A DNA stretch of 54,150 nt from Myxococcus sp. (lineage in GTDB: Bacteria; Myxococcota; Myxococcia; Myxococcales; Myxococcaceae). Shown here piece by piece: positions 25,111 through 34,000 of the stretch (positions are counted from its first letter, which is position 1; the number at the start of each line of letters is the position of its first letter). The notes below the pieces were generated by a model. That model did not search any database, was not told the origin of the DNA, and worked only from the letters and a program-made list of their open reading frames with translations. The stretch spans positions 1-54,150 of the forward strand of contig JACSRE010000395.1 of assembly GCA_014879945.1 (NCBI GenBank), in the 5' to 3' direction. Made by a program: the position numbers and the translations under genes.

Positions 25111-25943
25111 CGCCGCTTGAGCTTCTGCAGGGCGCCGTCGTTCTCGGTGAGCACGAAGAGGTCGCCCTGGTCGTTGAACGTCAGGCCCTCGATGCGCTGG
25201 AGCGGCTTGTCCTTCTTGTCGCGCAGGGGGAACGACTGCACCAGGCGGCCGACGATCTTGTCGCCCGAGCGCTTGAGCTCGAGCTGCGCGACCGTCGACG
25301 ACTCATCGGACGAGATGAAGACGTGGCCCGTCCTGGGGTCGACGGCCACCGCCGAGAAGTCCTTGCAGACGCTCTTCACCTGGTCCTCGAGGTGGACCTT
25401 CACCGGCTTGCCGTTGCCGCCGTCGCCCAGCATCAGCAGTTGGCGCGGGCTGCCCTCGTGCGCGGCCAGGAGCTGCGGCGTGCCGGTGGGCGAGAGGTCG
25501 CCGGACAGGTACGCGAGGCCCTCGATGCCCTTGTTCGCCGGGCCGTCGAGCTTCAGCTTGAAGGTCTTCTCGAGCTTCGGCGGCGCGCTCTTCTCGGGGT
25601 TCCACTCGTAGCGCAACAGCTCGCCCTTCTCTTCGCGCATCACCAGCAGGTGGTTGCGAACCGGGTCGAAGGCCACGCCCTCGAGCTGGCTGTCGCCGTT
25701 GGGCAGCCCGGGCAGCTTCAGCTTGCTGAAGGTCCCGTCGGCCTGCACCACGCCCACCTTGTCGGAGCGGTCTGAGACGATGAGGAACCTGCCGCCCGGC
25801 AGCGCCACCACGTCGGAGGCCTCTTTCACCGGGTGCCTGGTGCGCTCGCCCACCTCGAACCGCGCGGCGCCGCCGGCGACCGTCGAGGGGCCCTTGCGGC
25901 TTCTGGCCGCGGCGATGTTCCAGCCTGCGATGCGGTTCGTCAC
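25107..25943 (-). CDS. SdiA-regulated-like (YjiK-type) beta-propeller protein
   Basis: This 278-residue protein has no signal peptide. Repeated blades are visible: DVVALPGGRFLIVSDRSDKV, QLEGVAFDPVRNHLLVM, IEGLAYLSGD, DFSAVAVDPRTGHVFISSDE and IEGLTFNDQGDLFVLTEN. This is the pattern of SdiA-regulated/esterase-like propellers, which bind ligands or hydrolyse esters in some members. No catalytic residues can be picked out. It lies just downstream of the 575-residue protein on the same strand (34 bases), so the two may be co-transcribed. Confidence 0.75.
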   Translation of the reverse strand: MTNRIAGWNIAAARSRKGPSTVAGGAARFEVGERTRHPVKEASDVVALPGGRFLIVSDRSDKVGVVQADGTFSKLKLPGLPNGDSQLEGVAFDPVRNHLLVMREEKGELLRYEWNPEKSAPPKLEKTFKLKLDGPANKGIEGLAYLSGDLSPTGTPQLLAAHEGSPRQLLMLGDGGNGKPVKVHLEDQVKSVCKDFSAVAVDPRTGHVFISSDESSTVAQLELKRSGDKIVGRLVQSFPLRDKKDKPLQRIEGLTFNDQGDLFVLTENDGALQKLKRR

Positions 25944-25977
25944 TGGCGCTCCTTCACGAGAGGTCCCGGTTCGACGC

Positions 25978-27705
25978 TCACATCCAGAAGACGGGGCGGT
26001 CGGTCTTCGCCGCCAGCGCGCTGGCGCGCTCTTCCTTCGAGAGCTTGGTGGGCTCTTCCTTCAGGTCGAGCGCGAGGAGCTGCTTCTTCACCACCTCGAC
26101 GGTGGCCTGCACGTCCTGGCGGAAGGTGGCGCGGAAGCCCTCGAGCTGCGCCCGGTCGGCCTCGAGGGTGGCCTGGTCGGCGGCGGAAGGCGAAGCGGCC
26201 AGGCGCTTGTCGATCTCAGTGATGGCCTTCTCGAACGGGTCGGACGAGGCGGTGTCCCACTCGGCCTCGAGGTGGAGCGGCCCGCGGCCGATGCGGCCCA
26301 CGTCGTCGCCCGGGTCGGTGGGCGGGTTCCCCTTGCGCGCGGTGGCGTCGTAGACCGAGTACTGGTCGGCCGAGATGATGAAGCACTCGCCCGAGGGCAT
26401 GTACTGGTTGTACTTGCGCAGCGCCGTGCTGGCGTCGGTGAGGAAGGTGATCTGCTGATCGAGCTTCTTGGCGAACGCGTCCATCGCGGGGGGGATGGGC
26501 TGGTTGGCGGTCTTCAGCGCGTCCATCTGGGTCTGGAGCGAGGACCGGCGTGACTTCACCTCGGAGACCGAGTCGAGCTGCAGGTGGGTGCGGCGGCGCT
26601 TCTGCAGCACCGTGTACTTCTCTTCCAGCGCGAGGTTGCCGTCAGCGGGCAGGGTGCCCTTGTCGTTGGCGAGCTTGTAGAGCTTGGCCGCCACCGCGAG
26701 CGTGCTGCCGTTGGTCTCTTTGCCGGTGACGAGCTGCTGCTTGGCCGCCTCTTCGTTGGTGTAGTTGCCTTCCCACCGCTTCTCGAACTTGCGCACCGCC
26801 GAGTTCCCGCCGTCAGAGAGAGCGCGGCCCTCTTTGGCCTGAACCAGCACGCGGTTGACGGTGAAGGGCTCGTTGTTGTCGAAGCGAACGCGCGCGCGCA
26901 CCGAGGCGCCCGCCTTGTCGAGCGCCCCGCTCTTGTCGTCGTAGTAGGTGTCGCGGAACATCTCGTACCCGTCCTGGAACTTGATGGTGCCGTCGGGGTT
27001 GTTGCCCTTGGTCTCGAGGTGGAGCGGCAGCGCGAACTGGCTCACCAGCTCCATCGCCGCGGGGTCGTCCCACTTCGGCTCGGTCAGCTTCGCGTACGGC
27101 GCGGGGCCGGTGTTGTCCTTGAAGACCTTGCGGGCGTCGGAGTCGTTCTTGAAGTCGGCCCAGTTCTCCATCTCGGTGCGGTCGCGCTGCCAGTCGGCGA
27201 CGATGGGCGCGGCGAGGATCTCTTTGCCGATGACGTTGACCCCCACGGCCTGGGCGGTGCCGGTCACGCCGTTGGCGCCGGTGAGGTTGACGGTGGCGTC
27301 TTTCACGAGCTTCTTGCCGTAGTCGCCGTCGGTCTTGTCGAGCGAGAGCGCCTTCCCCAGCGCGCTGGTGGGCCGCAGGTCGAGGGTCAGCCCCTTGTCG
27401 TCGCTGGCCGCCGCGTCGTCGATGGCGTTGAGGAAGTCGCTGAAGGTGATGCCCGCCTTCTTCACGAAGGCCTCGGTCTGCTCCTTCGTCGCGCAGTTGT
27501 TGGCCAGAAAGCCCTTCCAGTCGTCGGCCGTGGCCAGGGTGATCTTCCGGTTGTACGGGCCGCGCACCACCACGCTGATGTTCTGGCTGACCAGCTTGTC
27601 CGACGCCTTCTGCAGGTAGCTGCCCGCCTTGCCCTTGTCGTCCAGCACCTGAACCGAAGCGTCACCGACTGCGAACTGCCGACCGCGCTGGATCTTGATG
27701 GTCAT
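25978..27705 (-). CDS. Large cytoplasmic protein with possible CYTH/VTC-like segment
   Basis: The protein has 575 residues, with no signal peptide or membrane helix. The centre (about 225-300) has an order of elements seen in CYTH/VTC triphosphate-tunnel proteins: LHLETKG, then TYYDDKSGALDKAGASVRAR (an x-YYDD...G.S.R.R motif) and VLVQAKEG. Near residue 475, LHLEAEW supplies another charged strand. Between them are about 150 mostly helical residues, so the tunnel, if real, is interrupted. CYTH enzymes hydrolyse or polymerise phosphate chains. The resemblance is by eye. GGAG lies upstream of the ATG. It is possibly co-transcribed with the propeller gene. Confidence 0.72.
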   Translation of the reverse strand: MTIKIQRGRQFAVGDASVQVLDDKGKAGSYLQKASDKLVSQNISVVVRGPYNRKITLATADDWKGFLANNCATKEQTEAFVKKAGITFSDFLNAIDDAAASDDKGLTLDLRPTSALGKALSLDKTDGDYGKKLVKDATVNLTGANGVTGTAQAVGVNVIGKEILAAPIVADWQRDRTEMENWADFKNDSDARKVFKDNTGPAPYAKLTEPKWDDPAAMELVSQFALPLHLETKGNNPDGTIKFQDGYEMFRDTYYDDKSGALDKAGASVRARVRFDNNEPFTVNRVLVQAKEGRALSDGGNSAVRKFEKRWEGNYTNEEAAKQQLVTGKETNGSTLAVAAKLYKLANDKGTLPADGNLALEEKYTVLQKRRRTHLQLDSVSEVKSRRSSLQTQMDALKTANQPIPPAMDAFAKKLDQQITFLTDASTALRKYNQYMPSGECFIISADQYSVYDATARKGNPPTDPGDDVGRIGRGPLHLEAEWDTASSDPFEKAITEIDKRLAASPSAADQATLEADRAQLEGFRATFRQDVQATVEVVKKQLLALDLKEEPTKLSKEERASALAAKTDRPVFWM

Positions 27706-27832
27706 CTGCCGTGCTCCGGAGAGAGAGTTCTTGCTTGAACCACATTGTCGGGCGTTCGCCTACATGGTTGCTTGAAATCAACCTCAACGAGTACAAGTGG
27801 TTGAACTGTAGTCTTGCGATGCAATGCTCCGC
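27706..27832. other. AT-rich intergenic spacer
   Basis: These 127 bases are clearly richer in A+T than their surroundings and contain no supported gene. They lie upstream of the 575-residue protein (its promoter is likely here, on the minus strand) and downstream of the five-gene membrane operon. Several short complementary words (GGTTG/CAACC at 27766-27783) are too short to call a terminator. Confidence 0.5.
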
Positions 27833-28180
27833 TCATGGCGCCCCGAAGGCCGCGCGCAGCAACAGACCGCCCACCGCGCTCGCGGCGTTGACAATGAAGG
27901 CCCACTTGAGCGACGCGCCGACCCCGTTGACGCGCAGCCACGCCGTCTCACCCAGCACCGCGAAGGCCTCGGCGGCGGCCACCATGCCCCAATAGCCCCA
28001 GGCGAGCGGGCACAGCGCGGGGAAGACGAACCAGACGACGGGGTGCGTGAAGGTCGAGGCGAGGAGCGAGGTGCTCCAGCGCCCGTCGGTGACGCGCAGG
28101 TACAGCGGCACCTCGATGGCCTGGGTGAAGGCGAAGCCCACCAGCCAGGCGCCGAACGCGGTGCCGAAGAAGGCGCTCAC
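27833..28180 (-). CDS. Small integral membrane protein
   Basis: A 115-residue protein with about four membrane helices (FGAWLVGFAFTQAIEVPLYL, HPVVWFVFPALCPLAWGY, MVAAAEAFAVLGETAWL and FIVNAASAVGGLLLR). It starts at a GTG overlapping the stop of the larger membrane protein (GTGA). It is the last gene of the five-gene chain from 30168. Several polar residues lie in helices (Glu, His, Trp). No family recognised; it could be a subunit with its upstream neighbour. Confidence 0.7.
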   Translation of the reverse strand: MSAFFGTAFGAWLVGFAFTQAIEVPLYLRVTDGRWSTSLLASTFTHPVVWFVFPALCPLAWGYWGMVAAAEAFAVLGETAWLRVNGVGASLKWAFIVNAASAVGGLLLRAAFGAP

Positions 28181-29178
28181 CGCGCGCGCCCGTGAACGAA
28201 CCAGCGGGCCGCGATGGCCAGCTCGAGGTACCCGTGAAACGCCGCCAGCTGCAGGTAGCCCAGGCGCGCGCCCGGCAGGTTGACGAGGCCCCAGGCCACC
28301 ACGCCCAGCGCCAGCGCCACCACCACCAGCAGCGGCGCGAGCCCGAAGTCCATCACCAGGGCGAGCCAGCTGGCGTGAAAGGTGCGGGGCGCGGGCCGCG
28401 CGCGCGCGTCGTCAGGCACCAGCCGCAGCCACACCGCGTAGTGCACGGCCTGGAGGAAACAGAACGACAGCACCAGGCGCGCGGCGAGCGTGGCGTCCAT
28501 CGCGGGCGTGGTGGTCTCGACGAACTCGGTGAAGCTGGTGCCCGTCCACGGCGCGCTCCAGCCGCCGCTCGCCGTCACCAGCGGGTCGAGGGCGCCGGCG
28601 AAGATGGCCGCGGTGCCCAGCAGGGCGAGCGCCGGCACCCACGCCGCTGACGCGGGCCGCGAGGTGAAGCACCACCAGAGCGCGACGGCGATGAGGTTGT
28701 GCGCGTGCACGAAGGCGAGCTGGAACCCGAAGGGCGCCTGCCACGCCGCCCACGACAGCGCCGCCCAGCCTGCGAGCGCCGCGGCGAGGCGAAGGCTCCA
28801 CCGGGGTCGATGGCCCACGAAGAGGGCGGGCAGCACCCCCAGCATGCCGACGGCGGGGCCGGCGCCGAACGACGCGGCCAGCAGCGGCGCGCCCATCAGC
28901 ACCACCAGCGCGGCGTGGCGGTGCAGCCCGGGGCGCACCACGAGGTAGCGGACGTCGGAGGCCAGGTGCGGCACGCCCAGCAGCACCGGGCCCAGCGCCA
29001 GGCTCCACAGCGGCGCCAGCCCCGTCAGCGCGAACGCGCTCACCACCGAGACGATGCCGAGCCACCGCACGCGGCGGTGACGGTCGGCGTAGAGGGGCGC
29101 CAGCCAGGGGGCGAGGACTTTGAGCGCCGCCGAGCGCGCCGCGTCGGCCGGCGCGAGCACGGCCTGGGCCAGGCTCAC
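28177..29178 (-). CDS. Polytopic membrane protein with conserved-looking histidines
   Basis: The protein has 333 residues with around nine hydrophobic segments. Several histidines sit in or next to helices: GVPHLASD, FVHAHNLIAV, LQAVHYAVW and AAFHGYLEL. The first resembles the GxPHGxxD motif of Brp/Blh-type carotenoid-cleaving membrane enzymes, but the order and other motifs do not clearly match, so this is only a hint. The GTG at 29178 overlaps the preceding stop (GTGA) and is preferred to a longer frame with no membrane or signal character. Fourth gene of five. Confidence 0.72.
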   Translation of the reverse strand: MSLAQAVLAPADAARSAALKVLAPWLAPLYADRHRRVRWLGIVSVVSAFALTGLAPLWSLALGPVLLGVPHLASDVRYLVVRPGLHRHAALVVLMGAPLLAASFGAGPAVGMLGVLPALFVGHRPRWSLRLAAALAGWAALSWAAWQAPFGFQLAFVHAHNLIAVALWWCFTSRPASAAWVPALALLGTAAIFAGALDPLVTASGGWSAPWTGTSFTEFVETTTPAMDATLAARLVLSFCFLQAVHYAVWLRLVPDDARARPAPRTFHASWLALVMDFGLAPLLVVVALALGVVAWGLVNLPGARLGYLQLAAFHGYLELAIAARWFVHGRAR

Positions 29179-29531
29179 GCGAGCGCGCTCCGGCGACGGC
29201 CGGCGAGCTTCACCGCGATGAGGCCCGACATCACCAGCAGCAGGAGCGCTCCGGCCAGCCACGTCGGCGCCCGCGTCGCCTGAGCGGCGGAGGCGCTGGC
29301 CACGCAGAGGAGCAGCTCGACCTGCTTCGTCTTCGGCGGAACCCCTTCGCTGTAGTCGAAGCGACTGACCAGCTGCGCGACGCAGGTGCCGGCGGCGCCG
29401 TCGTCAGTCACGCACGCCGAGCCCGCCGCGGCTCCTTGACACTGCGTGGAGTTCGCCGCGGGGACGTCGGCGCGCGCCACGCTCGCGCCCAGCACCAGCG
29501 CCACGAGGGCAGCGGGCAGGGGGCTCTTCAC
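29175..29531 (-). CDS. Small exported protein with C-terminal membrane anchor, DYSEG paralogue
   Basis: A 118-residue protein: signal peptide (PLPAALVALVLGASVARA), short cysteine-containing domain, then one membrane helix (WLAGALLLLVMSGLIAVKL) and GRRRSALA. The domain shares with the upstream gene an identical plan: C-x4/5-AG-x-AC, AG-x-C, SR-x-DYSEG-x-PPK-x-K-x-V and a final Leu-x-x-Cys. The GTG overlaps the previous stop (GTGA). The two look like products of a tandem duplication, one anchored and one soluble. Function unknown. Confidence 0.75.
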   Translation of the reverse strand: MKSPLPAALVALVLGASVARADVPAANSTQCQGAAAGSACVTDDGAAGTCVAQLVSRFDYSEGVPPKTKQVELLLCVASASAAQATRAPTWLAGALLLLVMSGLIAVKLAGRRRSALA

Positions 29532-29800
29532 TTCTTCAGCTTCTTCTTCCCACCGACGCCGGCGTCGGCTGCGGGCGCGAGGCACTTGAGACAATCGACG
29601 AGCTTCTGCTTCGGCGGCGGCCCCTCGCTGTAGTCGTTGCGGCTGCAGGTGGCCGGGGTGCACACGCCCGCACCAAACTCGGCGCGGCAGGCGGCGCCGG
29701 CCTTCTTCTCTCGGCACTCCGACTCGCTGGGGGCGACCAGGTCGGCGAGCGCGGGGGCGGCGGCGAAGGTGAGGAGGAAGGCGAGGGCGAGGCGGCGCAT
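29528..29800 (-). CDS. Small secreted cysteine-rich protein, DYSEG paralogue
   Basis: This 90-residue protein has a signal peptide (MRRLALAFLLTFAAAPALA) and seven cysteines, including CSRNDYSEGPPPKQK and CLKC. The C-terminus is Gly/Lys-rich (GVGGKKKLKK). It is paralogous to the next gene but lacks the membrane helix. The ATG at 29800 is chosen because it supplies the signal peptide; the long upstream frame is a shadow of the preceding gene. It starts five bases after that gene's stop. Confidence 0.75.
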   Translation of the reverse strand: MRRLALAFLLTFAAAPALADLVAPSESECREKKAGAACRAEFGAGVCTPATCSRNDYSEGPPPKQKLVDCLKCLAPAADAGVGGKKKLKK

Positions 29801-29805
29801 GCGGC

Positions 29806-30168
29806 TCAAGCCTCGAGGCGGCGCTCGGTGTACTTGCGCGAGAAGTGAATCCACTTGCGGGCGTCGATCTCGACGAACCACTCGGCGTTGGGCACGTAGG
29901 TGAAGCGCTTCGAGACGAACTGCTCGAGCAGCTCGGCGGCCTCCATCGGCGAGAGGCCCGGCCCCCGGAAGGACACGCGAAGGAAGGTGTCGAGCGTGGG
30001 GGTGATGATGTCGAGCGACGCGCAGACCTGCACCGAGCCCACCTGGCAGAGGTTGTCTTTGGTGACGCGGCGGGTGGGCAAGGCCCACCGCTCGGGGTCG
30101 AGCGCGCGGTCGAGCAAGGTGCCCCCCGCTTCGTCCATCGTCGCTGCGACGTTCACTTGGGTGCGCAT
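29806..30168 (-). CDS. Conserved-looking small cytoplasmic protein, unknown function
   Basis: A 120-residue protein at the head of the five-gene chain, with GGAGG seven bases before the ATG. It has no signal peptide. The sequence is a mix of helix and strand (VCASLDIITPTLDTFLRVSF, FVSKRFTYVPNAEWFVEID), with two cysteines. I do not recognise a family. As the only soluble cytoplasmic member, it might regulate or feed the exported and membrane proteins behind it. Confidence 0.7.
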   Translation of the reverse strand: MRTQVNVAATMDEAGGTLLDRALDPERWALPTRRVTKDNLCQVGSVQVCASLDIITPTLDTFLRVSFRGPGLSPMEAAELLEQFVSKRFTYVPNAEWFVEIDARKWIHFSRKYTERRLEA

Positions 30169-30381
30169 CGGTCGGCCTCCACTGCGCTGCGGTGAGAGTG
30201 AGCACGAGACCGCACGCGCTCCGACGAAACAAGCCGCCCACCGCCTTGACGTGGACGATTCCGTCGTCCTCGCCTCGGCGCGCGCGCGTGCCCGCCGGTT
30301 TTTTCTCTGGCCCCGCGCGCGGCGGTCGTTTCGTTGCGCGTCGGCGGCCGTGGCATAGCTTTCGCTTCGACGGGAGTCATC

Positions 30382-30879
30382 ATGGCCACGGGCAATCAGA
30401 CAAGAGTGATGGGCGCGGTCGCCGTCGTCGCGCTCGGAGCGATCGGCATGATCATCTGGACGGTCAGCCAGAAGAAGGCGGCGTCGATGGAGCGCGCGAG
30501 CGACGAGCTGGTGGACTCGGTCGCGATGCGGGTGGTCGAGAACGCGCTGTTGCCGCAGCTCCGTCGCGCCATCGGCGCCCGGTGCGCCGAGCATCTCCCC
30601 ACGCCGGTGACCGAGGAGCTGCTGCTTCGCTGTGAGACGAGCGAGACGGCCATCACCCTCAGCCACGTCGAGCTCACCCGCGGCGTCGACGGCGGCGTCG
30701 CGCCCGAGCTCGCCGCCTGCGTCACCGAGGCCGCCGCCGGGCTCAACCAGGAGACGACGCACGTGTTCGACCCCCGCTCCGACGCGGGCGTGAAGCTCAA
30801 GATCCCCGCCGGGCGGGCCTATGAGCTCGTCGTCGTCCTCGAGCTCGGCCGCGTCGATCTGCAGGGCTACCTACCTTGA
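30382..30879 (+). CDS. Membrane-anchored protein upstream of PilY1
   Basis: A 165-residue protein with an N-terminal helix (AVAVVALGAIGMIIWTV, residues 11-27) and an exported domain containing three cysteines (GARCAEHL, LRCETS, LAACVTE). The last 30 residues are beta-like (KIPAGRAYELVVVLELG). The ATG at 30382 follows CGGGAG. Its size and layout resemble the AgmX-like protein at 20293, though the sequences are not obviously alike. It lies 179 bases before the PilY1 start on the same strand and may share its promoter. Confidence 0.7.
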   Translation: MATGNQTRVMGAVAVVALGAIGMIIWTVSQKKAASMERASDELVDSVAMRVVENALLPQLRRAIGARCAEHLPTPVTEELLLRCETSETAITLSHVELTRGVDGGVAPELAACVTEAAAGLNQETTHVFDPRSDAGVKLKIPAGRAYELVVVLELGRVDLQGYLP

Positions 30880-30949
30880 CCGACCTGAGCGCCCAGGTGC
30901 GACAAGCTCGCAACAATTTCACACCGAAGGTCGCAACACTTTCTCGCGA

Positions 30950-30966
30950 GGGGCGACGGTCGCCCC
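30950..30966. promoter_or_regulatory. 17-base inverted repeat upstream of PilY1
   Basis: GGGGCGAC and GTCGCCCC (8-base arms) flank a single G, about 92 bases before the PilY1 start. No T-run follows, so it is not a standard terminator. It could be an operator or an mRNA hairpin in the leader of the pilus operon. Tentative. Confidence 0.3.
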
Positions 30967-31058
30967 GCGCAGCACCCAACTGCCCAGAAACAAAGGCGAA
31001 CCAGGTGGGTCGGGCGCCGATCGGTTCTTGCAGTCGCGAGCAGCCCCAAAGGGTCACC

Positions 31059-34000
31059 ATGCACACACTCACGCGCATCGCATTGCTCTCGTCGGTTCTG
31101 GTCTCCCTGGCCGCAGGCGCGCAGGTGCCCAAGCCGCGCGTCATGATCATCCTCGATACGTCGAGGTCGATGATGCAGTACCCGACCTTCACGACGTGCC
31201 CGGCCTGCTCCGACAACATGGTGCCGGTCACCGAGGCGGCTGGTGGCGACTACAACATGGCCACCGACAACAACTGCGTGAGCAAGTTCTGTGTCGCGAA
31301 GAAGGCCGTGAACCAGGTGCTGCCGGCCTACACGGGCGACGCGCGCATCGGCCTGGCGACCTACTACCAGTACATCATTCAGGCCGACTCGACCAACACG
31401 CTCAACACGACCTGCTCGTACGACGTGTTCTCGGCCCCGAACGTTCGCAAGAGCTTCACCAGCCTCACCGACTACACCGGCAGCGGCTCGAGCACCTGCG
31501 CCGGCAACGCGCTCTCGCCCGACACCACCTGCACCCCGGGCACGACCCGAACGTCAGAGCTGTTCTTCCCTGACTCGAGCCTGGGCGGCGGCGGCGCTGG
31601 CCTGAAGAGCTTCTGCCCCATGCCCACCGGTGTCAGCACCCCCGCCACGTGGATGGCCCCGGCGACGGCGTGCGGCGCCGACACGCGCAACTGCTACGTC
31701 CTGACGAAGACGGGGGCGTCACCGTCGCCGATCGATTGCGATGTCTACACGTGGCCGCTGCCCTCGTTCCCGGCGACCTTCACCTCGATCGTCAACAACG
31801 GCGCCGGCTGCCAGAACAACCTGCCGTACGACACCGCCATCAACCCGGTCGTCTACACCACGGTGATGCCCCGCACCGAGCAGATCGTCGGCCTGGGCAC
31901 GCTCAGCTGCCCCGCGGCGGTCACGCCTACCACCAACCCCGGCGCCACGCCGCCCAGCGTCACCCTCACCGCCACGCCCACCATCGGGAGCGCCGTCGGC
32001 AACTGGCGCAACTTCGGCGGCGCGAGTGAGCGCTGCTCCGCGCAGAACCCCTGCAGCTTCTTCTCGTACAGCACCACGCCGGTCTCTCGGTTTGGCTCGA
32101 CGGCGTGGTACGGCTTCTTCGACAACACCTTCACCCCTGCCAACACCCTCTCCTCGCTGTCCGGCACGTACCAGTTCAGCCAGTACAACGCCGGCTCGGC
32201 CGCCTACACGCCGACCATCCTGACCGGCAGCGTGACGCTCCCCAACGGCACCGGCTGTCTGGGTGGTGGCTGGCCGCGAGGCACCAACGTCGGCACGACC
32301 ACCCGCTACACGAGCGGGTCGCTGTCGGGTAGCTTCGGCGTCAACAACGCGCAGACCACGCTCGACAGCAGCGCCGTCGCCCGCGGCGCGCGGACCGATG
32401 ACACGCCGACCCGCACCGGAACGAACTACACCTGCAGCGCCGCCTACCCGTGCGACGTCAGGTTGAGCAACGACGTCGACCTGCCGGGCGCGTGGGTCAA
32501 CAACGTCGCCACCATCTACGCGGACGTCTACAACCCGGTCAACGAGCGCACGACGCCCATCGCCTCCGACACCTTCAACCTGCGGCTGCTGCTGCCCGCG
32601 GTGAGCTGCCCGGCCTCGATCGGCACCAACGGCGCCGCCCCGGCGAACAGCGTGTGGACCTCGGCTCCTGGCGGGTGCACGGGCGCGGGCGCGGGCGCCT
32701 GCTCGTTCACCTCGGGCGGCATGGGGGCCGTGGCTACCACGACGACCTGTCCCAACGTGGTGCGCTGGTCGAACCTCGGGGCCCTCGCAACCCCGCCGGC
32801 CAACTGCGCGTTCAACAACAAGGCTTACACCGGCCCGACGACCTCGGCCAACCAGCCGGTCACCCAGACCATCACCTCGGGGTCGTGCACCATGGGCACC
32901 TTCGAGATCGCCGCGGCGGGCTCGTTCTCGGGCTGCGGCGGCTTCCCCTGCAAGCTCACCTACGTGAGCAACAACGCCGGCCCCGCAGACTCGTCGAGCT
33001 GGGGGCTGAACATCTACAACCGCACTGCCGCCCCCGCGGGCTGGTCGGGCACCGCCGTGCGTGACCAGAACGTGGGCGGCCTCGTGAACGGGCCCGTGAC
33101 GTCAGGCCCCACGCCCACCTGCCTGGGCTCGAACTCGACCTGGGTGACCAGCACCGACGCGTCGCTCTGCCCCGGCGGCGTGACGCCCTGCACGCTCTGG
33201 CAGAGCGGCCCGGCGGTCATCTCGATGACCTGTGGCCCCGAGAGCAAAGACGCCTGCCGCGCCTGCCAGTACCAGCAAAAGCGCTTCCAGTGGGACCGCC
33301 CCACCACGCAGTGTAACTACACGGCCAACAGCTACACCTACACCGTCAACCAGACCGCGCCGACCTGCAACTACACGCGCGCCCGATGGCAGCTCGATCG
33401 CCGCAACCCCGACCAGCACCGCTGCGACTACCAGGTCGGCGCGCGCCGGTACGACTTCGCGCCGCCCACCGAGAAGGTGTGCGAGTACTGGTCGGTGAAG
33501 TCGACGCTCCGCGCCTCGAGGAACCTGTACACCTACGAATACAAGACCAAGGGCACCGAGCTCATCGGCCGGGCCAGCGCGCGGACCTTCGGCGCCGGCA
33601 TGTGCGGAGCGAACTCGAGCTCGACGTACTCGGGGGCGCTCGAGACCGCGTGTCCGGCGACGTCTCCTTGCAGCGCCTTCGGCACGATGCTGGGGCGAAC
33701 GAACTCCCTTGGCGGCGGCAACGGCGCGGCGCCTGCGGGCTCGACCTGCAAGCTCTCGTGGGGCGCGGGCGACTCTCCCAGCAGAGTCTACGGCTACACG
33801 CCGTACGCCAGCGCGGGAGGCGGCGCGTGTGCGTCGGGCAAGTGCCTGACCGGCGACTCCTGCTCCGGAGGCCTCTGCTACACCACGGGCGCCAGGCGCG
33901 GCCGGGCCCAGTACTTCAACACCACCGAGAACTTCCAGAACAGCCCCACCAACACCTCCTCGCGGTTGTGTGAGGAAGACCCCACCTCGCTGCCGGCGAG

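Noticed and set aside
27766-27783. GGTTG/CAACC hairpin in the AT-rich gap
   Set aside because: Five-base arms with an eight-base loop and no T-run are too weak for a terminator or operator call.
30276-30305. GC stem followed by six T, resembling a terminator
   Set aside because: It lies between two divergent starts where no transcript should end, and the stem is weak and ambiguous.
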